A stretch of 64,000 bases of DNA from Streptomyces sp. F001. GTDB lineage: Bacteria; Actinomycetota; Actinomycetes; Streptomycetales; Streptomycetaceae. The position numbers and the translations under genes are program-made. Location of the stretch: assembly GCF_004187715.1 (NCBI RefSeq), contig NZ_QZWF01000008.1:1-64000 (forward strand), in the 5' to 3' direction. Below are positions 57,160 to 64,000 of the stretch, one piece after another; the stretch's first letter is position 1, and each line of letters begins with the position of its first letter. A model generated the notes under the pieces. That model ran no database searches and was not told the DNA's origin. It saw nothing but the letters and a program-made list of their open reading frames with translations.

Positions 57160-60100
57160 TCACACCAGGGCGGCGGCCTCCTTCGCGGTGAGGCTGCCGC
57201 CCTCGGCGTACGCCGCCGCGAACTCGTCGGCGGAGAGCGCACCGCGTACGGCCGCCAGGGCACGGTCGCGTGTCCGGCGCTCCAGGGAGGGGTGCCGATG
57301 CCCGGGCGGCACCAGCGCGTCGGCGGCCCCCAGGCAGCGGGCGGCGTCGCCGGCGTCGCGTCCGCCGTTGCTCCCGGCCATCGCCAGGGCGGCGGTGGTC
57401 AGGAAGGCCGACCTCATCTGCGGGGCCATGGCCAGGGACAGCGGGTCGTCGGCCCGCTCCAGCGCACGGCGGATCTTCTCCCGGGCCTCCTCGCTGTGGC
57501 CTTCGACGGCGTCCAGCCAGGCCTCCTGGCCGAGGATGAAGGCGTCGAAGACGAAGAAGTGCGCGACGGTGAAGTCCTCGCGCAGCAGCCGGAGGTGTTC
57601 GCGTGCCTCGGCAATCCGGCCGGTGATGCTGAGCCACCCGGAGAGGATGATCCGGCTGAACGGCATCGCCTCGGTGTGCGCGTCCCCCACGCCGTCGAGC
57701 ACCTCCCGCAGAAGGCGCTCGCCCCGCTCGGCCTCACCGGCCTCCAGCAGCGCGCTGCCCAGCCGGGCGGAGAGGACCGCGTGCTGGGCGCGGGCGCCGA
57801 GCCGCGTGGCGTGCTCCATCGCCGCCTCGTAGTCGGCGGCGGCCTTGAGGTACTCCCCCTTGCGTTCGTGGGCGTCGGCGCGCGCGGAGAGCGCCTCGGC
57901 GCTGCCCCAGGTGTCACCGAGACGTTCGTAGATCTCCAGCGACTCGTCGGCGTCCCGGCCGGCCTCGCCCACCCGGTCGTGGCGGTGGGCGAGAAGGTTG
58001 GCGCGCAACTGCAGGCTGGCGGCGAGTTCCCAGTCGGATCCCGGGGTCCGGCGGCAGGTGTCGACGGCGGCGTCGAGGATCGTGCCCAGACGGTCGACGC
58101 CGCCGGTCAGCATCACGGCGTAGGTCCACATCATGCCGGGGCTGCGGCAGACCTGTGGGAGGCCGGGTTCGTAGACCTCGGTGATGACCTGCAGCTTCCG
58201 CTGGGCCTCGGGGGTCTGCCAGGAGTCCAGCTCGGTGTCCATGCAGGCGAGATGGCCCAGATGGACGCCGCGTCGGGCCTCGGCGAGGACCTCGCCGGCC
58301 ATGGGGGGCGGCTCGGCGGTGCACCGCTGCCACACCGGGGCGGCGCGGCGGACCGGGTCGGTGAAGGGGTCGGGGCCGAGGTCCATGACCGCGCGGCACC
58401 AGTTGCGGCCCTCGATGCGCAGATCGCGCATCTGCCAGTACCAGGCCAGCGACAGCACCAGGCACAGCCCTTCCTGCTCGTCGCGTTCGGCGACGGCGTG
58501 GCGCAGGGCGGTGCGCAGGTTCTCGTACTCGCGCTGGAGCCGTTCGACGGCAGCCAGTTGGCCGGGGCCGCGCAGCAACGGGTCGGTGGTGCGGGCGAGT
58601 TCGCGGTAGTACGTCAGGTGCGCGCGTTCGGTGTCGCGGCGTCGGCCGGCCTCGTCGAGCCGTTCGCCGGCGTACTCGGCGACGGTCTCCAGGAGCCGGT
58701 AGCGCATCTCGCCGTCGCCGGAGGGAGCGGCCACGACGAGCGACTTGTCGACGAGGGAGCCGAGCGCGTCCAGGGCGGCGGGCCCGCAGACGGCCTCGGC
58801 GGCGGCGAGGTCGCAGCCGCCGGCGAACACCGACAGGCGGCTCAGGACGTCCCGTTCGTCCTCGTCGAGCAGGTCCCAGGACCAGTCGACGACGGCCCGC
58901 AGGGTCTGCTGGCGGGGCAGCACGGTCCGGCTGCCGGAGGTAAGGAGGCGGAAGCGGTCGTCGAGCCGGTCGGCGATCTGGCGGGGCGTGAGCATCCGCA
59001 GCCGGGCGGCGGCGAGTTCGATGGCGAGCGGCAGGCCGTCGAGGCGGCGGCAGATCTCCGCGCACGCCTCGGGATCGTCGTCGACCCGGAAACCGGGCCG
59101 GGCGGCCGCCCCGCGGTCGGCGAGCAGCCGCAGCGCGTACGGCTCCGGCAGCGGCTCCACCGGCCGCAGCACCTCCCCCGGTACGCCGAGGGGTTCGCGG
59201 CTGGTGGCCAGCACCGTCAGCGCCGCGCAGCGTTCCAGCAGCTGCTCGACGAGCCGGGCGGCGGCGTCGACGACGTGCTCGCAGTTGTCGAGGACGATCA
59301 GCATGCGACGGCGGGCGCAGTGCTCGACGAGGCGTTCGACGGGGTCGTCGTGGCGGTCGCCGCCGACGGCCCGGAGCTCCTCTGCGCCGGCGCCGTGCAG
59401 CACGGTCTCCCGGGCGCCGATCGCGGTGAGCACGGCCTCGGGCACGGCGGCGGGGTCGTCGACCGGCGCGAGCTCGGCGAGCCAGACGCCGTCGCGGGCC
59501 GCGTCCCGCACGGTCTCGGCGGCCTCCTGCGACAGCCGTGTCTTCCCGGCGCCGCCGGGCCCGAGCAGCGTGACGAGGCGGGCGGTGGCGAGGTCGCCGC
59601 GAATGGCCTCGATGTCGTCGTCGCGGCCGACGAAGGAGGTTAGGCGGGCGCGCAGGTTGCCGAGAGGCCGGCTCGGGGCCTGCGGAACGTCCTCTGGGCT
59701 CAGCAACTCCCCGTGCAATGCCCGCAGTTCGGCCCCGGGATCGGCCCCGAGCCGGTCCGCGAGCAGTTGTCGTACGTCTTCATAGGCGGCCAGCGCTTCA
59801 GCGGCCCGCCCGGCGTCGCGCAGAGCGCGCAGGCGCAGGGCCTGAAGGGGCTCGTCCAGGGGATGACTGTCGCACAGGGCGGTCAGCTCGGGCAGGGACT
59901 GTTCGGCGTGGCCCAGGGCTAGGCCAGCGGTGTGGCGGGCGCGGAGGGCGTCCAGGCGCCGGGTCTCGCAGCGGGCCGCCTCGGCGGTGCGGTCGGGGAG
60001 GTCGGCGAGGGCGGGGCCGCTCCACAGGGTGAGGGCGTCATCGAGGACGACGGCCGCCTTCGCGTGGTCGCCGTCGGCGAGGGCACGCATGCCGTCGCCG

Positions 60101-60411
60101 ACGAGCCGCTCGAACCGGTGCAAATCGATGTCGTCGGCGGGGGCGACGAGCCGGTACCCGCCCTCCACGGACTCGACGGCATCCGTCCCGAGCGCCCTGC
60201 GCAGCCGCCCCACCAGCGCCTGCACCGCGCCCGTCGCATCGACGGGCGGATCCCTGTCCCACACCTCGTCGACCAGGAGACTGACAGGCACGGTACGGCC
60301 GGGCCGCAGGGCCAGCACGGTCAACAGGGCACGCAACCGCGCCCCGCCGACCGGAACGGGGGTGCCGTCGGTGCGGAGTGCCTGAGTGGTACCGAGGATG
60401 CGATAACGCAC
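57160..60411 (-). CDS. SARP/AfsR-family regulator with NB-ARC and TPR domains
   Basis: A 1083-residue regulator: OmpR-like winged helix at 1-90 (RLRALLTVLALRPGRTVPVS, VGRLRRALGTDAVESVEGGY), BTAD domain at 95-240 (LHRFERLVGDGMRALADGDH, LREPL-like SHPLDEPLQALRLRALRDAG), an ATPase with P-loop LLGPGGAGKTRL about 280 and LIVLDNCEHV, and TPR-rich C-terminus. SARPs activate antibiotic or development genes; targets here are unknown. GTG 60411 has no SD and GAGAAT 6 nt upstream. Its neighbour is an ABC exporter on the other strand. Confidence 0.9.
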   Translation of the reverse strand: MRYRILGTTQALRTDGTPVPVGGARLRALLTVLALRPGRTVPVSLLVDEVWDRDPPVDATGAVQALVGRLRRALGTDAVESVEGGYRLVAPADDIDLHRFERLVGDGMRALADGDHAKAAVVLDDALTLWSGPALADLPDRTAEAARCETRRLDALRARHTAGLALGHAEQSLPELTALCDSHPLDEPLQALRLRALRDAGRAAEALAAYEDVRQLLADRLGADPGAELRALHGELLSPEDVPQAPSRPLGNLRARLTSFVGRDDDIEAIRGDLATARLVTLLGPGGAGKTRLSQEAAETVRDAARDGVWLAELAPVDDPAAVPEAVLTAIGARETVLHGAGAEELRAVGGDRHDDPVERLVEHCARRRMLIVLDNCEHVVDAAARLVEQLLERCAALTVLATSREPLGVPGEVLRPVEPLPEPYALRLLADRGAAARPGFRVDDDPEACAEICRRLDGLPLAIELAAARLRMLTPRQIADRLDDRFRLLTSGSRTVLPRQQTLRAVVDWSWDLLDEDERDVLSRLSVFAGGCDLAAAEAVCGPAALDALGSLVDKSLVVAAPSGDGEMRYRLLETVAEYAGERLDEAGRRRDTERAHLTYYRELARTTDPLLRGPGQLAAVERLQREYENLRTALRHAVAERDEQEGLCLVLSLAWYWQMRDLRIEGRNWCRAVMDLGPDPFTDPVRRAAPVWQRCTAEPPPMAGEVLAEARRGVHLGHLACMDTELDSWQTPEAQRKLQVITEVYEPGLPQVCRSPGMMWTYAVMLTGGVDRLGTILDAAVDTCRRTPGSDWELAASLQLRANLLAHRHDRVGEAGRDADESLEIYERLGDTWGSAEALSARADAHERKGEYLKAAADYEAAMEHATRLGARAQHAVLSARLGSALLEAGEAERGERLLREVLDGVGDAHTEAMPFSRIILSGWLSITGRIAEAREHLRLLREDFTVAHFFVFDAFILGQEAWLDAVEGHSEEAREKIRRALERADDPLSLAMAPQMRSAFLTTAALAMAGSNGGRDAGDAARCLGAADALVPPGHRHPSLERRTRDRALAAVRGALSADEFAAAYAEGGSLTAKEAAALV

Positions 60412-60517
60412 GGGACCATTCTCGCTTGTCCTCCAGCCGTGGGGGCCTTCCCCCTGACACCCTCAGACTCCAATGGCTTAACTCAGCTAACTCTCAGTGG
60501 CTTGGATACATATGCGC

Positions 60518-60523
60518 TAGCCT
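60518..60523 (+). promoter_or_regulatory. -10 hexamer TAGCCT of a likely leaderless promoter
   Basis: TAGCCT, 7 nt, then ATG 60531; no ribosome binding site is visible. The 119-bp gap to the SARP gene also holds AT-rich sequence. Confidence 0.4.
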
Positions 60524-60530
60524 TCGAGTC

Positions 60531-61961
60531 ATGGGAAGACCCCCGAGGGCACTCGTCACCGTCCGCCTGACCGTTCAGACCGAGTCGACGACCAGCCCTG
60601 AACGTCAGGTCGAAGAGTGCAAGTCCTTTTGCGAGCTGCGCGGTTGGGAGGTCGTCGGCATCGCCAGAGACCTCTCTGTCTCCGCCACCGCAGTCCCGCC
60701 ATGGAAGCGTCCGGAGCTATCCCGGTGGCTCGACGACCGTGCCCCCGAATTCGATGTCATCGTCTTCTGGCGACTCGATCGGTTCGTTCGCCGGGTCAGT
60801 GACCTGCACCAGATGATCGAGTGGGCCGAGCGTCATGGAGACAAGGGACTTGCCTCCGCCACCGAGCCATTCGATCTCACAAGTCCGACCGGAAAGGCGA
60901 CGGCTGCCCTGATCGCCGCCTTCGCCCAGATGGAAGCTCAGGCCGCCGCCGAGCGGGTCGCCTCATCGCGTGCGCACTTGCTCACGTCCGCACGATGGGG
61001 CGGCAGTTCACCGCCCTTCGGGTATCGCACTTACTCGAAGGACGGCGCCCGCTATCTGGAGATCAACCCGGGAACGGCAGTCATCGTCCGGGAAGCCGCT
61101 CAACGCGTCATCGACGGTGAGTCGATCAATGCCATCTGCCGAGATTTCGAAGAACGGGGGGTTCCTTCCCCTGCGGACACGTACCAACGGAACAAGTCCG
61201 GCAAGGATTTCGTCTGGTATCCCCGAACGTTGAAGGGAATCCTCACCTCCCCCACCCTCCTGGGTTGGAAGACGCGCAGCGAGGATGTTCCCGGCAAGAA
61301 GTACAAGAGGCGTGTCCTGGTCCACGATCAGGACGGCCGACCCATCCGCGTGGCCGAAGGGGTACTGAGCCAGGACGTATTCGACCGTCTTCAGGACGCG
61401 CTGGCCGATTCCGCAACCCCGATCAGCCGACGTTCCGCAAACCCCAGGACGCCGCTTCTCCATGTGATCAAGTGCGGAGGGTGCGGCAAGAACCTGCAGC
61501 TTCACACGACGAAGAAGCGACGCAAAGACGGGACGTACAGGGTTACCGAGAAGATTCGCTGCCTCTCAAGGGTTGGGTCCCCGCCATGCCCCGGCTACGT
61601 GTTCTCGCCCGACCAGGACATCGTCGCTCCCGTCCTGCACATGCTGGTCAGAGCAGTCGGAGATGCGCCTGTCACCCGCCGCGTGTACGTCCAACTAGCC
61701 GAGGGCAGGGACGATTCGAGGAATCTGGGACACCGCGCCACCGAGGATCACTGGCAGTTCGTGCCGCTCGGCACAACGTTCGGGGAGCGGTGGCAGAACA
61801 TGGGAATCACCGAGATCGGCAAGGATCTGGTCCAGGCCGGTATCACGATCAGATGCCACCCTCGCGAAAGCGGTGGCCATGTTCTGGAGATCCCCGACGA
61901 CTTCCAGGAGCGGCTTGCCAAGTTCCTGGGGCGGTCGGACCCGGCAGTGGTTGGGGGATGA
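60531..61961 (+). CDS. Large serine recombinase, catalytic Ser replaced by Thr
   Basis: A 476-residue phage/ICE-type integrase. The resolvase domain (1-150) has VTVRLTVQTESTTSPERQVE, FDVIVFWRLDRFVRRVSDLH, ATEPFDLTSPTGKATAALIA and FAQMEAQAAAERVASSRAHL. Recombinase domain (160-290): GSSPPFGYRTYSKDGARYLE, INAICRDFEERGVPSPADTY and WYPRTLKGILTSPTLLG. Zinc ribbon: KCGGCGKNLQL and later IRCLSRVG, PPCPGY. The catalytic Ser of the R-L-S motif is Thr14 (ACC), so strand cleavage is doubtful. No other mobile-element genes flank it. Confidence 0.88.
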   Translation: MGRPPRALVTVRLTVQTESTTSPERQVEECKSFCELRGWEVVGIARDLSVSATAVPPWKRPELSRWLDDRAPEFDVIVFWRLDRFVRRVSDLHQMIEWAERHGDKGLASATEPFDLTSPTGKATAALIAAFAQMEAQAAAERVASSRAHLLTSARWGGSSPPFGYRTYSKDGARYLEINPGTAVIVREAAQRVIDGESINAICRDFEERGVPSPADTYQRNKSGKDFVWYPRTLKGILTSPTLLGWKTRSEDVPGKKYKRRVLVHDQDGRPIRVAEGVLSQDVFDRLQDALADSATPISRRSANPRTPLLHVIKCGGCGKNLQLHTTKKRRKDGTYRVTEKIRCLSRVGSPPCPGYVFSPDQDIVAPVLHMLVRAVGDAPVTRRVYVQLAEGRDDSRNLGHRATEDHWQFVPLGTTFGERWQNMGITEIGKDLVQAGITIRCHPRESGGHVLEIPDDFQERLAKFLGRSDPAVVGG

Positions 61962-62074
61962 TCCCGGCGGACTTCTCACTTCTGGGAGACTCACAGCCTC
62001 TCTGAACGTTGTCTCCACATGCACCATCACGGTCGTCGTTCCTCAGCTCGGCCACCCACCCAGGAGCCCGGTTC

Positions 62075-62872
62075 ATGACCATCACCTCTCGTACGAGCCA
62101 ACAGCGGATCAGCCCTGTCTTCATCGGGATCGCTGCCGTCACGGCAGTCACCGGCTGGGCGACATGGACAGGCTTCGCATCATCTCCAGGGCTTGCCGTC
62201 TTTCTCTTCGTCACCTCGGCCTGGGTGGTCTCTCTATGTCTGCACGAGTACGCACACGCCCGCACCGCCCTGCACAGTGGCGACATCACTGTCGGGGCGA
62301 AGGGCTACCTGAGCCTGAATCCTCTCGCTTATACGCACGCCCTGCTCAGCATCGTGCTACCCGTACTCTTCGTGATCATGGGCGGGATCGGGCTCCCCGG
62401 CGGTGCCGTCTTCATCGAGCGGGGCCGGATCCGGGGGCGGTGGCGGCACAGTCTGATCTCGGCGGCGGGTCCCCTGACGAACGTGCTGTTCGCGGCCGTG
62501 TGCACGGCACCGTTCTGGCTGGACGCGCTGGACGGCGTGCCGCGGGACTTCCAGTACGCGCTGGCGTTCCTCGCGCTGCTCCAGGTGACGGCCGCCATCC
62601 TGAACTTCCTGCCGGTGCCGGGCCTGGACGGCTACGGCGTCATCGAGCCCTGGCTGTCGTACAACATCCGCCGCCAGGTGGAGCCGCTCGCGCCCTTCGG
62701 GCTGCTGCTGGTGTTCGCGCTGCTGTGGATCCCGGCACTGAACGGCGCGTTCTTCGACCTGGTCGACGCCGTGCTGCGGGGCCTCGGGATCGACGATGTC
62801 GACACGTACTGCGGCTACGAGCTGTACCGCTTCTGGCTCGGCACCAACGAGTACTGCTCGGTCAGCCCGTGA
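62075..62872 (+). CDS. Site-2-protease-like M50 metalloprotease
   Basis: A 265-residue membrane protein with about six spans. The zinc motif is VVSLCLHEYAHARTALHSGD (H-E-x2-H) and the second motif is FLPVPGLDGYGVIEPW (N-x2-P-x4-L-D-G). It begins TITSRTSQQRISPVFIGIAA; AGGAG lies 9 nt before ATG 62075. Ending GTNEYCSVSP. Probably an intramembrane protease for anti-sigma or signal-peptide processing. The 3' end overlaps the small gene on the other strand by 11 bp. Confidence 0.9.
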   Translation: MTITSRTSQQRISPVFIGIAAVTAVTGWATWTGFASSPGLAVFLFVTSAWVVSLCLHEYAHARTALHSGDITVGAKGYLSLNPLAYTHALLSIVLPVLFVIMGGIGLPGGAVFIERGRIRGRWRHSLISAAGPLTNVLFAAVCTAPFWLDALDGVPRDFQYALAFLALLQVTAAILNFLPVPGLDGYGVIEPWLSYNIRRQVEPLAPFGLLLVFALLWIPALNGAFFDLVDAVLRGLGIDDVDTYCGYELYRFWLGTNEYCSVSP

Positions 62873-63050
62873 CCGACGAGTTGCGCCGAGTGCTCCGGCC
62901 GCGCTTCAGGTAGTACCAGGTCATGTTCGACGACAGTCCCGCGAGCAGCACCCACACGACGCCCAGCCAGCTGCCCTGCACGAAGGAGATGACGGCCGCG
63001 ACGACGGCGAGGACGCAGACGGCAAGGGCGTAGAGGGCGAGGCGGGGCAT
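62862..63050 (-). CDS. Small membrane protein (62 aa)
   Basis: Two hydrophobic segments (LALYALAVCVLAVVAAVISF and GVVWVLLAGLSSNMTWYYLK) and a basic tail (KRGRSTRRNSSVTG). AGGAG lies 9 nt before the ATG at 63050. No family recognised. The last 11 bp overlap the M50 gene on the opposite strand. Confidence 0.72.
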   Translation of the reverse strand: MPRLALYALAVCVLAVVAAVISFVQGSWLGVVWVLLAGLSSNMTWYYLKRGRSTRRNSSVTG

Positions 63051-63116
63051 GGCGTTCGGCTCCTGTCGGGGGACACTGCTGGGCAGAGTGGCTGACCACC
63101 AGTGTCCCCCATCGCC

Positions 63117-63833
63117 TCATACGTCCGTGACGCGCAGTCCCGCGTGCGCTTTGTAGCGGCGGTTGACGGAGATCAGGTTGGCGACCAGCGACTCCACCTG
63201 GTGGGCGCCTCGCAACCGGCCGGCGAAGATGCCCCGCATACCGGGGATGCGACCGGCCAGCGCCTGCACGATCTCGACGTCGGCCCGCTCCTCGCCGAGG
63301 ACCATGACGTCGGTGTCGATCTCCTCGATCTCCGGGTCCTGGAGCAGCACGGCGGACAGATGGTGGAAGGCGGCGGTGACCCGCGCGTCCGGCAGCAGCG
63401 CGGCGGCCTGCTCGGCGGCGCTGCCCTCCTCCGGCTTCAGCGCGTAGGCGCCCTTCTTGTCGAAGCCGAGCGGGTTGACGCAGTCGACGACCAGCTTGCC
63501 GGCCAGCACCTCGCGCAGGGATTCGATGGTCTTGCCGTGGCCCTCCCACGGCACGGCGACGATCACGATGTCGCTGCGCCGCGCGCACTCGGCGTTGTCG
63601 GCGCCCTCGACGCCGTACCCCAGCTCCTCGGCGGCGGCCTGTGCGCGCTCCGTCGCCCGGGAACCGATGATCACCTTCTGGCCGGCCCGAGCGAGCCGGT
63701 AGGCGAGGCCCTTGCCCTGCGGCCCGGTCCCGCCGAGCACGCCGACCACCAGCCCGGAGACGTCGGGCAGGTCCCAGGGGTCCTTGGCGGGGGCCTTCGC
63801 CGGCTTCTGTGCAGCACTGTCGGTAGAGGTCAT
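63117..63833 (-). CDS. npdG: F420:NADPH oxidoreductase (NADPH-dependent F420 reductase)
   Basis: A 238-residue enzyme that transfers hydride between NADPH and coenzyme F420. A disordered Ala/Lys/Pro N-tail leads to the dinucleotide fold LVVGVLGGTGPQGKGLAYRL, VIIGSRATERAQAAAEEL, IVIVAVPWEGHGKTIESLRE, GKLVVDCVNPLGF and HHLSAVLLQDPEIEEIDTDV. The family is NADP_oxidored F420-type. A TAAAGT lies 6 nt before the ATG and no SD is present, so a leaderless start is likely. Confidence 0.94.
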   Translation of the reverse strand: MTSTDSAAQKPAKAPAKDPWDLPDVSGLVVGVLGGTGPQGKGLAYRLARAGQKVIIGSRATERAQAAAEELGYGVEGADNAECARRSDIVIVAVPWEGHGKTIESLREVLAGKLVVDCVNPLGFDKKGAYALKPEEGSAAEQAAALLPDARVTAAFHHLSAVLLQDPEIEEIDTDVMVLGEERADVEIVQALAGRIPGMRGIFAGRLRGAHQVESLVANLISVNRRYKAHAGLRVTDV

Positions 63834-63839
63834 GGGCCG

Positions 63840-63845
63840 ACTTTA
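63840..63845 (-). promoter_or_regulatory. -10 hexamer TAAAGT of a likely leaderless promoter
   Basis: On the minus strand TAAAGT, 6 nt (CGGCCC), then ATG 63833; no SD. Confidence 0.5.
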
Positions 63846-63870
63846 CGTCCGCCCCCGCGGCCCCACAGGG

Positions 63871-64000
63871 TCAGGTGAGGTCCGTCACGGGGACTCGCAG
63901 GAAGCTGATCGTCTCGTATGCGCCGAAGTCGCCCGTCTCGTAGAGGAGTCCGACGGTGGACGCGTCGACGCGCGCGAGGTCGCTGTACGCGGCCGGCAGG
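63871..64000 (-). CDS. Exo-alpha-sialidase, C-terminal end (gene runs off the window)
   Basis: The frame reads LPAAYSDLARVDASTVGLLY then ETGDFGAYETISFLRVPVTD and stops at 63871. The AYSDLARV...VGLLYETGDFGAYETI pattern is the last beta-propeller blade of bacterial sialidases. Start and catalytic residues lie outside the window. Confidence 0.75.
   Translation of the reverse strand, partial: LPAAYSDLARVDASTVGLLYETGDFGAYETISFLRVPVTDLT

Noticed and set aside
60412-62074. Complete integrated element with att repeats
   Set aside because: No direct repeats longer than a few bases were seen flanking the recombinase, and no excision, replication or transfer genes are present.

Overview
The window is high-GC actinobacterial chromosome, almost certainly from a Streptomyces. 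Evidence: GC-rich third codon positions; many GTG starts; two glutamine synthetases of different type (glnA and glnII) with glnE and glnA2 nearby; a MalR-malEFG-aglA-amylase-pullulanase block; and gene order that, from memory, matches the conserved S. coelicolor core around SCO2194 to SCO2264. No rRNA, tRNA or CRISPR array was found.

Layout. 1-8.9 kb: moaE, lipA, a 66-aa protein, a convergent DUF4191/RDD membrane pair, glnA with a GlnR operator, a Phe-Asp-Arg repeat secreted protein, HtpX-PspAB, a DUF1269 protein and an alpha/beta-hydrolase remnant. 9-17.3 kb: an HTH_42 winged-helix protein, an ArsC/Spx-like protein, a secreted protein with a double-psi-like C-terminus, glnII with a GlnR operator, a 40-aa leader-peptide-like ORF, an orphan winged-helix protein, an NAD-epimerase and a DUF1996 secreted protein. 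17.3-21.5 kb: a lipoprotein, a TPR protein, a membrane protein with a sigma-like N-terminus, a TetR regulator and an isomerase.

21.6-36.6 kb is the starch and maltodextrin region. A giant double-GH13 pullulanase and an alpha-amylase digest polymer outside the cell, MalEFG imports maltodextrin, AglA hydrolyses it, and divergent malR controls the set. CTTGC/GCAAG motifs lie at the malE-malR, pulA and aml promoters. The stretch 27.6-28.5 kb is degraded and holds a GNAT fragment.

36.7-49.1 kb: a PAP2 membrane protein, glnE, a PNPOx and a VOC protein, a doubly frameshifted SpoIIE-type phosphatase, glnA2, a coupled DUF3105-DUF305 pair and nadE. 49.2-57.2 kb: two MFS exporters, one with a translationally coupled TetR gene and a clear palindromic operator, an endonuclease/exonuclease/phosphatase family protein, panB and a DrrAB-type ABC transporter. 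57.2-64 kb: a SARP regulator, a lone large serine recombinase with Thr at the catalytic Ser position, an M50 protease, an F420:NADPH oxidoreductase and the end of a sialidase.

The items most worth a second look are the seven TANNNT-N6/7-start (leaderless) promoters, the Cys-Cys leader ORF before the winged-helix gene, two secreted proteins sharing a Cys-bracketed helix plus Gln/Gly/Asp-rich linker design, the Phe-Asp-Arg repeat protein, the S-to-T serine recombinase, and the two-frameshift phosphatase.
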